A stretch of 64,000 bases of DNA from CAZPHU01 sp964419255 (GCA_964419255.1 CAYQOU010000009.1:1-64000); one strand, 5' to 3'; numbered from the stretch's first letter, positions 53,152 to 63,482 are shown. Made by a program: numbers and translations. Notes: a model not told the origin generated them from the sequence alone.

Positions 53152-55224
53152 TTACAGCAATGCCTTGCGGCTGAGCCGTACCTTGCCGCGGTCAAAGCCG
53201 ATGATCTTCACTCTGACCACATCACCGACACTGACTACGTCTTCAGTCTTATTGACACGCTTGGTGTCCAGCTCGGAAATGTGAATCAGACCTTCCTTGC
53301 CGGGCAAAAACTCTGCGAAAGCACCAAAATCTACGATATTCTTGATCTTGGCCTCATACTCCGCACCCAGCTCAGGTTCGGCTGTTATGTCTCGGATCAT
53401 CTTTTCGGCCGCATCCGACTGCTTTTTGTCGACTGCCGCAATCTGAACAGCTCCATCATCTTCGATATTAATCGTAGTACCGGTTACTTCCTGAATCTCA
53501 CGAATCATCTTACCACCCGGGCCGATAACATCACGAATCTTATCCTTGGGGATAGAGACTGTCGTGATACGCGGCGCAAACTTGGAAAGATCTGCACGTG
53601 AGCCAGTGATTGCATCTTCCATGATCTGAAGGATGTGCTTACGGGCATCGCGTGCCTGTTGAAGAGCCTGTTTCATCAGCTCAGGAGTAATCCCCTTTAT
53701 TTTGATATCCATCTGAATGGCGGTGATTCCGTTTATGGTTCCGGCTACTTTAAAATCCATATCACCCAGGTGATCTTCCGTGCCAAGAATGTCGGTAAGG
53801 ATAGCAGTCTTGTCGCCTTCCTGGATAAGGCCCATCGCCACACCGGCGACGTGCGCTTTCACCGGCACACCGGCCGCCATAAGAGCCAGCGATCCGCCAC
53901 AAACCGATGCCATGGAAGATGAACCGTTGGATTCCATAATCTCGGAAACCAGGCGAATCGTATATGGAAAGCTCTTTTCACTGGGAAGAATCGGCGAAAG
54001 AGAACGCTCTGCAAGATGACCGTGACCGATTTCTCTTCGGCTGACAAACGCAAGGCGCTTGACCTCGCCGACACTATATGGCGGGAAGTTGTAATGCAGC
54101 ATGTAGGTCTTGCTGTACTCCTGCTGCAGGTCGTCGATGCGCTGCTCGTCCAGCTTGGTTCCCAGCGTCGCAATGGCCAGAGCCTGGGTTTCCCCGCGGG
54201 TAAACAGAGCGGAGCCGTGTGCCCGGGGAAGAATATCCAGCTCGATATCGATCGGGCGGACCTCATCGGTACGTCGGCCACCGATACGGGTGCCGGTCTC
54301 GAGGATTGTCGAGCGCATGTCTTCTACTTCAACATCATGGAAAGCATTGGCGATATCTTTCTGCTGTTCGGGATAGCGCTCCTCGAGCTTTTCCTGAGTT
54401 TCGGTCAGCAGCTCAGCCAGTCCCTTATATCTTTCTTTTTTATCACCTCTGAAACTTATGTCGTGGATACGATCTTTTACCAGTTCCTTGACCGCTTCGT
54501 AGATTTCGGTGTTTTTCTCAGGTGGCGTAAATTCCACCGGCTGTGTCTTGCCGGCCTTCTCTAAGAGCTGTCTCTGGAGCGCGACGAGTTCTTTGATATG
54601 TTGGTGAGCCAGCATGATGGCATCGACAAGCTGCTCTTCTGATATCTCGAAGGCGCCTCCTTCAACCATCATAATCGAGTGTTCCGTACCGGCCACCACC
54701 AGGTCGAGCAGTCCGCTTTCGGTCTCCTCAAGATTCGGAAATACCTTCAGCTCGCCTTCGACCATACCTACACGCACCGCAGCTAGCGGTTCGTTGAAAG
54801 GCATGTCGGATAGACACAGTGCGGTTGATGCGGCAGTGACTGCCATGACATCAGCATCGTAGACATCATCGGCTGATATGACCGTCGCAATCACCTGCAC
54901 TTCGTCATTATACCCCTCGGGGAAAAGAGGACGAATCGGCCGGTCGATCAGGCGAGCACTGAGTACCTCTTTGCTGCTGGGTTTACCTTCACGTTTGAAA
55001 AAACCACCGGGTATTTTACCGGCGGCGTAAGTTTTTGCGATAAACTCCACGGTCAGGGGGAAAAAGTCGATTCCCTCGCGTGGGGCTCCTGAACAGGCGG
55101 TGGCCAAAACCATGGTGTCGCCTATACGGGCTACTGCCGAGCCCCCGGCCTGTTTGGCGATTCTTCCCGTCTCGATAGAGACGGGAATGCCGCTTACTGT
55201 CGATTCTGATTGTACATATGCCAT
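53152..55224 (-). CDS. pnp: Polyribonucleotide nucleotidyltransferase (PNPase)
   Basis: The 690-residue protein degrades RNA 3'-to-5' using phosphate and polyadenylates with NDP. Two RNase PH domains, with FFPLTVEF, GGFFKREGKPS, DRPIRPLFP and RREIGHGHLAERSL, lead to KH (PGGKMIREIQE) and S1 (NIVDFGAFAEFLPGKEGLIHISEL) domains at the C-terminus. Full length and intact. rpsO lies 154 bp upstream and dut immediately follows. E. coli pnp is autoregulated through its leader; no such structure was resolved here. Confidence 0.97.
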   Translation of the reverse strand: MAYVQSESTVSGIPVSIETGRIAKQAGGSAVARIGDTMVLATACSGAPREGIDFFPLTVEFIAKTYAAGKIPGGFFKREGKPSSKEVLSARLIDRPIRPLFPEGYNDEVQVIATVISADDVYDADVMAVTAASTALCLSDMPFNEPLAAVRVGMVEGELKVFPNLEETESGLLDLVVAGTEHSIMMVEGGAFEISEEQLVDAIMLAHQHIKELVALQRQLLEKAGKTQPVEFTPPEKNTEIYEAVKELVKDRIHDISFRGDKKERYKGLAELLTETQEKLEERYPEQQKDIANAFHDVEVEDMRSTILETGTRIGGRRTDEVRPIDIELDILPRAHGSALFTRGETQALAIATLGTKLDEQRIDDLQQEYSKTYMLHYNFPPYSVGEVKRLAFVSRREIGHGHLAERSLSPILPSEKSFPYTIRLVSEIMESNGSSSMASVCGGSLALMAAGVPVKAHVAGVAMGLIQEGDKTAILTDILGTEDHLGDMDFKVAGTINGITAIQMDIKIKGITPELMKQALQQARDARKHILQIMEDAITGSRADLSKFAPRITTVSIPKDKIRDVIGPGGKMIREIQEVTGTTINIEDDGAVQIAAVDKKQSDAAEKMIRDITAEPELGAEYEAKIKNIVDFGAFAEFLPGKEGLIHISELDTKRVNKTEDVVSVGDVVRVKIIGFDRGKVRLSRKALL

Positions 55225-55378
55225 TGGGTTGTCTCCATGTGGTTGGAGGTCTGCATCGTTAGAAAATCTTCATGTGCTACGTCTCTTGTCAGACACTCAA
55301 ATTTGGAGCCGACTCCCGGCATACATAACCTGGCAACATATACCCGGTGATACCGGCGAGGCGTCTGAGACTGCCAAA

Positions 55379-55648
55379 TTACTTTCTGATTCCAAGCTTC
55401 TTGATAAGCTCGCGGTAGTGGGCGACATCTTTTTTGATAAGATAATCAAGCAGCGCCCGTCGCTGTCCAACAAGCTTCAAAAGGCCGTAGCGGGTATGAT
55501 GATCCTTCTTATGGACCTTCAAATGTTCGGTTAAATGTTTAATTCTTTCGGTAAGCAGCGCAATCTGAACATCGGTGTTGCCGCTGTCAGTTTCGCTTTT
55601 TCCGTACTCTTTGATTGTCTCAAGCTTCTTTTCTTTGGTGAGTGGCAT
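55379..55648 (-). CDS. rpsO: Ribosomal protein S15
   Basis: The 89-residue protein is standard length. It has TDVQIALLTERIKHLTEHLKVHKKDHHTRYGLL and DYLIKKDVAHYRELIKKLGIRK in full, in two pieces typical of S15. It binds 16S rRNA in the platform. Its first 29 bp overlap the end of ribF on the same strand, an unusual overlap that suggests coupling. Confidence 0.97.
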   Translation of the reverse strand: MPLTKEKKLETIKEYGKSETDSGNTDVQIALLTERIKHLTEHLKVHKKDHHTRYGLLKLVGQRRALLDYLIKKDVAHYRELIKKLGIRK

Positions 55649-56591
55649 ACCAGCTCTGCTCCTGTGAAAAAAACGTACGTATACGGTTAATGTCGTGTCG
55701 AATTTGTTCTACCAGCTTCCGCTCGTTATCAAACGTGCGGTCGGCCCGTATAAAACGATGCATCCAGAGAGCGGCTCTGTCACCAAGCTCCGGAAACTCT
55801 CTATCCTGTTCGAAGGCGTGAAATTCGAAATGAAAATCTCGATCGATAAAAGTGGGACAGTTGCCAAAGTAAAGCGCTCCCGCCCATCTGCGTTCTCCGA
55901 ATGCCAGCTCTGCAGCATACACTCCAGGAGGCGGCATGACTTTATTTCCGCCCGGGTGACGAAAATTGAGAGTTGGAACTCCCATCTCCGTTCCCTTGTG
56001 TACCCCCGAGATACGCTGTGCCAAAATTAAATATGGATGACCAAGCATCGACACAGCACTTTCTACCTTACTGTGACGAATGGCTGTCCGGATTGCAGTC
56101 GACGATATTACCGCTGAGCCTTCTGCATGCAAGTCGGCAATAAACATACTAAAATGGTTTCTGCCGCCATACTCATGCAAAAACTTTTCACCACTTTTTC
56201 GATCTTTGCCGAAAGTATGATTTTCCCCCATGACCCATTCCACTGCATGCAGCCGCTTTATCAGCACCTGCTCCACAAAGCTCTCCGAGCTCATCTTCGC
56301 ATACTCGGCATTAAAAGGGATGCGAATCAGATAGTCGATGCCCAGCTGCTCGAACAGAAGCTGCTTTTCGTCAAAGGTTGTCAGAAGCTGCTGAGGGCGG
56401 TTGGGATGGATTACCGTGCGCGTATGCGGATCAAACGTAACCATCACCGATGATGCTTTATGCACCCCGGCACGCTTCCGCACGATCGAAGCAAGTTGCC
56501 GGTGGCCACGATGAACGCCATCAAAATTGCCCACAGATACAACACTGCGACCTATCTCCCCGACAGGCCTCTCATGCGTAATCGTCTTCAT
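55620..56591 (-). CDS. ribF: Bifunctional riboflavin kinase / FAD synthetase
   Basis: RibF phosphorylates riboflavin to FMN and adenylates FMN to FAD. The 323-residue protein has the FAD synthetase N-domain (VGNFDGVHRGHRQL, MGENHTFGKDRKSG, ISSTAIR) and a C-terminal flavokinase domain (ISGVHKGTEMGVPTLNFRHPGGNKVMPPPGVYA) as in bacterial RibF. The end overlaps rpsO by 29 bp and the start overlaps truB by 4 bp. Confidence 0.94.
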   Translation of the reverse strand: MKTITHERPVGEIGRSVVSVGNFDGVHRGHRQLASIVRKRAGVHKASSVMVTFDPHTRTVIHPNRPQQLLTTFDEKQLLFEQLGIDYLIRIPFNAEYAKMSSESFVEQVLIKRLHAVEWVMGENHTFGKDRKSGEKFLHEYGGRNHFSMFIADLHAEGSAVISSTAIRTAIRHSKVESAVSMLGHPYLILAQRISGVHKGTEMGVPTLNFRHPGGNKVMPPPGVYAAELAFGERRWAGALYFGNCPTFIDRDFHFEFHAFEQDREFPELGDRAALWMHRFIRADRTFDNERKLVEQIRHDINRIRTFFSQEQSWYATHQRKEA

Positions 56592-57460
56592 TGCACCCCA
56601 AACACTTTTACCGGATGATACAGACCGTGTTCATCAGGACTGGTAACGGCAACAACATCTCCCTGCTCATCGTAGACAAACACCGTCTCCGGTTTGCCAC
56701 TTAGTCGCATTTCAATATCCCGACCGTTTCGCAGAAGCATAATCTGTTCCACCGATGCAATGCAGGAGGGATAATCGGAAAAAAAATCCTTAACTGGTAA
56801 AATACATTCACGGGCATAGTCCTGAATCTTCCCGAATGGCAGTGCCTTTTCAACCGTGTACGGTCCGATTCGCGTCCGTCGAATAGAATGTGCGTATCCG
56901 CAGGTGCCGCAGGTACGGGCGATGTCTGCGGCAAGAGAACGCACGTAAGTTCCCGCAGAACAGCTGACCGAAAAATTCCCCACACCACTGTTATCATCGT
57001 ATTTGTGCATCTGAAGAGAATGAATCTTTACCGCGCGAGCCTCAAGCGCAAACTTTTCCTTTCGGCGCGCCATCTCGTAGGCCGGCTTTCCTTTCAGTTT
57101 TATGGCGGAAAAACGCGGAGGAACCTGGGAGATATCTCCGATAAATTTGGTAAGAGCGGATAGAATCGAATCCGCGGAAGGCAACGGCTTGCCGCTTTCC
57201 GTTATATCCCCCTCCCGATCAAGTGTGTCGGTGGTAGAGCCGAACTGCACTGAGAACCGGTACTCTTTTGGGGCGTGAGGAATATACTCGAGAAGGCGGG
57301 TGGCTTTTCCGATTGCACAGATGAGCAGTCCCGATGCTAAAGGGTCGAGAGTGCCGCTGTGGCCAATCTTTTTGATTTTCAGGACGGAACGAAGTTTCTT
57401 GATAATATCAAAAGAGCCTGGTCCTTCAGGTTTATCGATGCACAGATATCCGTCCACCAA
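56588..57460 (-). CDS. truB: tRNA pseudouridine-55 synthase
   Basis: TruB converts U55 of the tRNA T-loop to pseudouridine. The 290-residue protein has GYLCIDKPEGPGSFDIIKKL, the catalytic motif HSGTLDPLASGLLICAIGKATR (read in two parts), YRFSVQFGSTTDTLD, and a PUA-like C-terminal part. Its stop overlaps ribF by 4 bp; nrnA ends at the next base upstream. Confidence 0.96.
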   Translation of the reverse strand: MVDGYLCIDKPEGPGSFDIIKKLRSVLKIKKIGHSGTLDPLASGLLICAIGKATRLLEYIPHAPKEYRFSVQFGSTTDTLDREGDITESGKPLPSADSILSALTKFIGDISQVPPRFSAIKLKGKPAYEMARRKEKFALEARAVKIHSLQMHKYDDNSGVGNFSVSCSAGTYVRSLAADIARTCGTCGYAHSIRRTRIGPYTVEKALPFGKIQDYARECILPVKDFFSDYPSCIASVEQIMLLRNGRDIEMRLSGKPETVFVYDEQGDVVAVTSPDEHGLYHPVKVFGVQ

Positions 57461-58438
57461 TTACGCAAGCTCCCGTCTGATAATCTCAAGCATATGTGCT
57501 TTTGCCTCGTCGACCGGCATGTGAAGAGTACATCCTGCCGCACTGGTATGCCCGCCTCCACCGGCTACTCCACGAGCGATCCTGCCCACATCAACCGTGC
57601 CGTTTGATCGAAGGCTGAAATGTACTTCCGCATCTGAGTACTTTATCATCATTCCTACCTCGATGCCCTCCGCGGCTATCGTATTGTCGGCCATACCTTC
57701 TGATTCACTGTTCGTGGCACCCAGACGATCGACAAGTGACATCGGCATCTCCATGCTGCATACCTTGTTGTCGAAATAGAATGTCAAGGTGGACCATATC
57801 TTTGCCCGAAGAAGAAGACCCTGCGGGGAATGGGAAGCATAGGTTCGCTGATAAATATCCGCGCAGTCAGCCCCACGGTCAGCCAGAGACGCACTTATTC
57901 GCAGCACGTTTCCGTTTGTATTGGAAAAACGAAAACCCCCGGTATCGGTCATCAGTGCCGTGTAGAGCGACTCGGCTACATGCGGAGGATAGGTAATCTT
58001 ATTCTCTTCGAAGAACTGGTAAAGTATCTGTGCGGTAGCAGATGCCGAAGAGTCGACTATGTTTACGTCCGCAAACCGTTTATTGTCCCTGTGATGGTCG
58101 ATATTTACAGAGGCCTTGTAGTTGCCGATGTCAACATCCCAGCCGAGCCTGTCGGGATTCGATGCATCCAGTACCACCAGAACATCGGCCTGCGGCACGG
58201 GAGTAGCTGTGGAAATCACTCCACTGTTTGTCAGAAACTGCAGTTTCCTGGGCACCGGATCATAATTGTGAATGGAAACCTTCTTGCCCAGACTCCGGAT
58301 GTACCAGTATACGGCAAGCTGCGATCCGATACAGTCTCCATCTGGATTGATATGAGAAGATATCAGAAAGGAGTCGAAGGCGCGGAAAATATCTGTCAGT
58401 TCAGTCCAGGTCATCTTTGATTTTGTCGAGGAGCTCAT
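57461..58438 (-). CDS. nrnA: DHH-family phosphoesterase (NrnA-like nanoRNase / pAp phosphatase)
   Basis: The 325-residue protein carries the DHH motifs: SSHINPDGDCIGS, VVLDASNPDR, NIDHHRDN, plus the C-terminal DHHA1 motif GGGGHTSAAG. NrnA-type enzymes degrade nanoRNA and 3'-phosphoadenosine 5'-phosphate. Its neighbours (rbfA, truB) match the usual Firmicute and FCB arrangement. The start at 58438 overlaps rbfA by 38 bp; ATG at 58414 (overlap 14 bp) is an alternative. Confidence 0.85.
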   Translation of the reverse strand: MSSSTKSKMTWTELTDIFRAFDSFLISSHINPDGDCIGSQLAVYWYIRSLGKKVSIHNYDPVPRKLQFLTNSGVISTATPVPQADVLVVLDASNPDRLGWDVDIGNYKASVNIDHHRDNKRFADVNIVDSSASATAQILYQFFEENKITYPPHVAESLYTALMTDTGGFRFSNTNGNVLRISASLADRGADCADIYQRTYASHSPQGLLLRAKIWSTLTFYFDNKVCSMEMPMSLVDRLGATNSESEGMADNTIAAEGIEVGMMIKYSDAEVHFSLRSNGTVDVGRIARGVAGGGGHTSAAGCTLHMPVDEAKAHMLEIIRRELA

Positions 58439-58760
58439 TTATGTGATCACTGTAATCCAGAGATTCGTCAAGTTTGAAGTGTAATCGGGGAAAATGCTTG
58501 ATTTTCACCCGCTGTGCTACGACTAATTGAATAAAGGGAGCAGCCTTATTTAACGCCATCAGCGCCGGTTCGCGTTCGGCAAGTTCTCCCATAACGCTAA
58601 CCAACACCGTCGCATTCCGGGTGTCCTGAGCAAGTTTAATATCGGTAACCGTGACCACCGAAGGGATACGGGGGTCACGGACCTTATTTGCAATTACCCA
58701 GGTAATTTCCCGGTGCAGCTGTTCTTTGATTCGCTGATTGTACCACTGTAAAGAAGCCAT
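58401..58760 (-). CDS. rbfA: Ribosome-binding factor A
   Basis: RbfA assists 16S rRNA 5'-end maturation in cold-adapted 30S assembly. The 119-residue protein has the KH-type fold sequence: RIKEQLHREITWVIANKVRDPRI, VTVTDIKLAQDTRNATVLVSV and the end LDESLDYSDHINELLDKIK, as in the family. It lies 12 bp after infB and overlaps nrnA. Confidence 0.93.
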   Translation of the reverse strand: MASLQWYNQRIKEQLHREITWVIANKVRDPRIPSVVTVTDIKLAQDTRNATVLVSVMGELAEREPALMALNKAAPFIQLVVAQRVKIKHFPRLHFKLDESLDYSDHINELLDKIKDDLD

Positions 58761-58772
58761 ATTTCGGTTCTC

Positions 58773-61381
58773 TCAACTGGACAGTTTTCGTGCGACTTCG
58801 ACTTCTTCGTATACTTCCAGGCGGTCTCCGACACGATAGTCGCCAAACTTATCGAGAGTCAGGCCGCACTCAAACCCGTTTTTCACCTCATTGGCATCAT
58901 CGCTGTGACGGCGAAGGGACGCGATACGGGTATCGGCTATTTCGACATCGTCGCGGATGAGACGGGCAAACGCTCCCCGGTGCACAATACCGGATGTAAC
59001 CATACACCCCGCAACGGTTCCGATCTTGGAAATCTTAAATACCTGTCGAATTTCGATGGTTGCCACAACCTTTTCTTTGATCTCCGGTGCAAGCATCCCT
59101 TCCATCGCGTTACGAACCTCATCGACCGCCTCGTAAATAATACGATAGGTGCGAATATCCACACCTTCACGTTTTGCCAGTTCCTTGATCTTTGTGTTAG
59201 GACTGAGGTGAAAGCCAATGATAAGTGCGTTTGAAGCCGCGGCAAGCGATATGTCGGTTTCCTTAACCGCACCGACACTCTTATGAATGACATTTACTTT
59301 TATCTCTGCGGTGCTGAGCTTTTCAAGAGAATCGGCCAACGCCTCCACCGAGCCATCAACATCACCTTTGATGATCAGGTTCAGCGTCTGCATGTTACCG
59401 GCCTGAATCTGCTCATACAGATGATCCAGAGAGACCGCACCGATACGTCTGATTTCTCTTTCGCGTTGAGCGATTCGTCTACGGGAGGCGATTTCCCGGG
59501 CCTCCTTTTCGTCGGCAACCACCTTGAATGAGTCACCGGCCTGAGGAGTTCCCGACAGTCCCAGAACAATCACCGGCTTTGACGGCCCAGCCACATCAAC
59601 CGAGGTGCTACGCTCGTTGAGCATGTCGCGCACACGCCCGTGATGAATACCGGTGACAAACGGATCACCCTTTTTCAGGCTACCCTGCTGCACCAGAATC
59701 GTGGCCACAGACCCCTTGCCTTTGTCAAGTTCCGCTTCGATCACCACACCGGATGCTTTCCCCTCCGGAGTCGCTTTCAGCTCGAGAATATCCGTCTCCA
59801 GTGTGAGGATCTCCAGAAGCTTATCGACTCCTTTTCCGGTTTTTGCCGAAATTTCCACGCTTGAAACCTGCCCGCCCCAGTCTTCAACAACGATCCCGTG
59901 CTGGGAAAGTTCTCCCTTGACTTTATCGATATTTGCCGTGGGAAGGTCGACTTTGTTAATGGCAACCACAATAGGTACACCGGCTGCCCGTGCATGGTCA
60001 ATCGCTTCTCTGGTCTGCGGCATCACCCCCGAATCTGCGGCCACGATAAGCACTATCACATCGGTGATCTGTGATCCGCGAGCGCGCATGGCGGTAAAAG
60101 CTTCGTGACCGGGGGTGTCAAGAAACGTAACACTCCCATGCTCAGTTATTACCTCGTAGGCGGCGATATGCTGAGTGATACCTCCGGATTCCCCGGCAAT
60201 AACGTTTGTCTTTCTGATATAGTCAAGGAGGGATGTTTTTCCATGATCGACATGGCCCATCACCGTTACTACCGGTGAGCGCGGCTCCAGCAGACTTTCG
60301 TCAATCTCTTGCTTCTCCTCTGCCATATCCGGCGCATACTCACTCATCAGCTCAGCGGTATACCCGAACTCATCGGCCAGAAGCTCGATGGTCTCAAAAT
60401 CCAGACGCTGGTTGATGGTCACCATCATGCCAAGCTCCAGACACTTGGCGATAACCTCGGAGGAGTTTTTGCCCATCATGTTTGCCAGCTCGTTTGCCGT
60501 CACAAACTCGCTGACCTGAAGGGTTTTCTTCTCCTGTGCCAGCTCCTCATCTGCGCGTGCTTCTTTCTTGTACTTTTTCTTGGCAGTGCTCGATCCTATC
60601 TTCGCAAGCGTCTTCTTCACGTTTGCCCGCATCTGTGTCTCGTTAACCTCGGGCCGCTCCGGGCGCTTCTTACCGCGTTTCTTGCCTTTTTTACCTTGCG
60701 TCGCACCCGGCTTGGGCGGCGCCTCGGGCATCGGCATGGCGGCTGCAGGCTCCGGTTGAGCCGCNNNNNNNNNNNNNNNNNNNNNNNNNNNNNNNNNNNN
60801 NNNNNNNNNNNNNNNNNNNNNNNNNNNNNNNNNNNNNNNNNNNNNNNNNNNNNNNNNNNNNNNNCCGGTTGAGCCGCAGGACGCTGCTGGGAAGGACGCT
60901 GCTGGGAAGGACGCTGCTGGGAAGGACGCTGCTGAGGCTTCGCTGACGAAGGACCGGACTGCTGAGTTTGTGGCCGTCTCGACGGGCGATGCTGCCGGTG
61001 GTTGCGTACCCGCTGAGGACGTTCTTCCCGTGCCTGAGCCCTGGGCTTTTCCTCTGGGGCGGTCTGCTGTGTGCTTGCCGCCCCTTTGGGTTTTTCTTCA
61101 GTTTTTGCCGCCACAGCCTGCTCTGCAACAGCTTCCGACTTCTCCGCCTTCACCATCATATCTTCACGCGCCTTGGCCAGCATCTGTTTTTTGCGCTGGT
61201 ATTCGCGTTTGATCTCGGCCCGCTCCTGTGCGAAGCGGTTCTTGATTTCATCCCGTAGATTCTCGTCAACAGTACTCATGTGGCTCTTTACCGGAATACC
61301 CATGCCACGAAGCATCTGCACCAGTGCCTCACTGCTGACTCTGAATTCCTGTGCAAGCTTATAAACTTTCTCTTTTGCCAT
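58773..61381 (-). CDS. infB: Translation initiation factor IF-2, interrupted by an assembly gap
   Basis: IF-2 delivers initiator tRNA to the 30S subunit and is a GTPase. The N-terminal part (61381 down to the gap) has the IF2-N domain VYKLAQEFRVSSEALVQMLR and a Pro/Gln/Arg repeat linker with (QQRPS) copies. After the gap come the G-domain (GHVDHGKT, DTPGHEAF, NKVD), domain II and the C-terminal initiator-tRNA-binding domain. Removing the 100 Ns plus one copy of the shared 13-bp flank gives a single 2,496-bp frame of 831 codons. Confidence 0.93.
60765..60864. other. 100-N assembly gap inside infB
   Basis: A run of exactly 100 Ns, the usual placeholder length. Both flanks carry the same 13 bases (ccggttgagccgc, 60752-60764 and 60865-60877), so the contigs may overlap directly. 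Repetitive coding sequence surrounds it. Confidence 0.98.
60878..60935. repeat. Tandem 15-bp coding repeat in infB
   Basis: GGACGCTGCTGGGAA is repeated about three to four times in direct tandem, encoding PSQQR-type five-residue units in the IF-2 linker. Such repeats vary in copy number and confuse assemblers. Confidence 0.75.
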
Positions 61382-61513
61382 TACTCCACCTCTCGTTATC
61401 CTTCGACGCGTATCATGATGGGCGTCGCAGAGACGGGACTGTGCGGTTTATTTTTTTAAATACGGACATTTACATCAGAGATGCCCCCTTATAAATACCT
61501 ATAAGAAAGACCG

Positions 61514-62974
61514 TTATTCTCTGTCTTCCTCTTCCTCCCGCTCTTCCTGCTCTTCTTGCTGCTGCCGCTCCGACCGCTCTATTGCCTCTTCGACATCATC
61601 TTCACTCTCGATAGCCTGCTGTTGGGCCTGCTCAACCAGATCCGTTTGAACATCTTCCTCATCATCGCTGAGAAGCTGCTCTTCCGAGACTTCTTCCTGC
61701 TCCTGCTCTTCGGTAAGCTGCTCGGCGCTCTCCTCATCGTCGATATCCAAGTGCTGCTCGGCACTGCCAATTCTCTCTCCCACATCCGGCTCCTGCAATG
61801 CCTCACCTTCAACATCTACCGCAAGATCATCATATTCAAATTCTTCAGCCTCTTCCTCCAAGATCGTCTCCTCGCGGAGCGCATCCTCACGCTCCTCATC
61901 CGTCAGGTTGGCAAACTCTTCGTCGCCGTATACATCAATCTCTCGTTCGAGCATTTTTGAAGCCAGTTTGATATTGACCCCCTCTTTTCCGATCGCCTGA
62001 GCAAGATCCTCTTCTGCGATAATCACTACCAACTTGTAATCACCCACGGGAAAGACCCGTTTTACTTCGGCAGGGGAGAACACACGGCGGACCAGGAGAG
62101 AAAACTCATCGGTCCAGTTGATGATATCCATCCGCTCATTGCTCAGCTCCCTGACGATCGCCTGGACCCGGTTACCGCGCATGCCCACACAGGCTCCCAC
62201 CGGATCGACCCGGGTGTCGTTGGAGGTGACGGCCACCTTCGCACGCTGCCCGGGAGCGCGTACTACTTTGATAATTCGCACAATACGTTCGAATATTTCG
62301 GGCACCTCCAGCTCAAACAGCCGCTCCAGAAACATGGGGCTTGTGCGAGATACGATGACCTGCGGACCCTTTAGGTTGTTTTTAACATCCACGATACAGC
62401 CGCGGATGGTGTCGCCCTGACGGTAACGCTCGCGATGGATCTGCTCTTTATAGGGAATCACCGCCTCTGTGCGCCCCAGGTTAAGCAGGATATTACCCTT
62501 ATCTATCTGCTGAACGGTTCCAGTGATAAGCTCGCCGATACGATCGGAATAATCGGTGAAGATCTTTTCCCGCTCCGCCTCCCGCACCCGCTGAACGATA
62601 ACCTGCTTTGCCGTCTGAATCGCGGTACGTCCGAAATGATCCATATCCAGATCCTGTATCAACTCATCTCCCACCTGAAGATCCGCATCGATCTCCTGCG
62701 CATCCTCCAGATCGATCTGAGTTTCCGGATCTTCCACCTCATCTACCACAAACTGCCTGGTAAACACCTCGATAACGCCTTTTTCCCGATCGATATTCAC
62801 CTCTACGTTGATTGGCTTACCCAGGTACCGCTTGGCGGCGGTAGCAAGGGCGTCTTTGAGTGTGTCCAGGACAAGCTCTATGCCTATGCTCTTTTCTTTG
62901 GTGACCTTTGTGAGCGCCTCGACAATATCGGTTGCCTTCACCGACTCACTGCGTGATTTTCTTTTGGTCGCCAT
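61514..62974 (-). CDS. nusA: Transcription termination/antitermination factor NusA
   Basis: NusA binds RNA polymerase and modulates pausing, termination and antitermination. The 486-residue protein has an N-terminal RNAP-binding domain, an S1 domain (ITGTVQQIDKGNILLNLGR), KH domains (GACVGMRGNRVQAIVREL and AEEDLAQAIGKEGVNIKLAS) and then an exceptionally acidic, Gln/Glu-rich tail of about 130 residues. The tail replaces the usual C-terminal repeats. It lies 21 bp after rimP and 132 bp before infB. Confidence 0.95.
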   Translation of the reverse strand: MATKRKSRSESVKATDIVEALTKVTKEKSIGIELVLDTLKDALATAAKRYLGKPINVEVNIDREKGVIEVFTRQFVVDEVEDPETQIDLEDAQEIDADLQVGDELIQDLDMDHFGRTAIQTAKQVIVQRVREAEREKIFTDYSDRIGELITGTVQQIDKGNILLNLGRTEAVIPYKEQIHRERYRQGDTIRGCIVDVKNNLKGPQVIVSRTSPMFLERLFELEVPEIFERIVRIIKVVRAPGQRAKVAVTSNDTRVDPVGACVGMRGNRVQAIVRELSNERMDIINWTDEFSLLVRRVFSPAEVKRVFPVGDYKLVVIIAEEDLAQAIGKEGVNIKLASKMLEREIDVYGDEEFANLTDEEREDALREETILEEEAEEFEYDDLAVDVEGEALQEPDVGERIGSAEQHLDIDDEESAEQLTEEQEQEEVSEEQLLSDDEEDVQTDLVEQAQQQAIESEDDVEEAIERSERQQQEEQEEREEEEDRE

Positions 62975-62995
62975 GTTACTTCCGTCCTTCCAGGG

Positions 62996-63451
62996 TCAAT
63001 GAAATGTTACTTGAACCTTGCCGCTCAAAATCTCCGAGCGGTCGATTGTAATGGTCTCATTCTTGTTTACTTCCAACTGAAGCTGAGAATCGTCGCATGT
63101 AAGAAGCTTTCCCGAAATGGTACGTACCTTCTGATCCCCTTTCTGAACCCGCAACTTGACCTGCCGCCCGATCTCGCGGCGAAAGTCCTTTGTACTCAGA
63201 AGCGGTCGGTCAAGCCCCGGTGATGAAACCTCCAGCGTATATGGCGAGCGTGAAAACTCCTCGACATCAAGCAACATCGACAGCTCGTTACTCACCAACT
63301 CACAATCATCGATAGTTACCCCCGATTCCTTGTCTATATAGACCCGAAGAATCGAGCGCCCTCCACGGATATACTTAATCTCGTATAACTCCAGCCCCAG
63401 ACTTTGAACCTTTTTCTCAATCAGTGGACGAATTCGATCAAGTTTATCCAT
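62996..63451 (-). CDS. rimP: Ribosome maturation factor RimP
   Basis: RimP aids 30S subunit assembly. The 151-residue protein has LIEKKVQSLGLELYEIKYIRGGR, VTIDDCELVSNELS, YTLEVSSPGLDRPL and a C-terminal Sm-like domain. Length and motifs match the family. As first gene of the rimP-nusA-infB cluster it lies just after a terminator-like hairpin. Confidence 0.95.
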   Translation of the reverse strand: MDKLDRIRPLIEKKVQSLGLELYEIKYIRGGRSILRVYIDKESGVTIDDCELVSNELSMLLDVEEFSRSPYTLEVSSPGLDRPLLSTKDFRREIGRQVKLRVQKGDQKVRTISGKLLTCDDSQLQLEVNKNETITIDRSEILSGKVQVTFH

Positions 63452-63482
63452 GTTTTATGCACCGAAACGTAAAAATTCTAAC

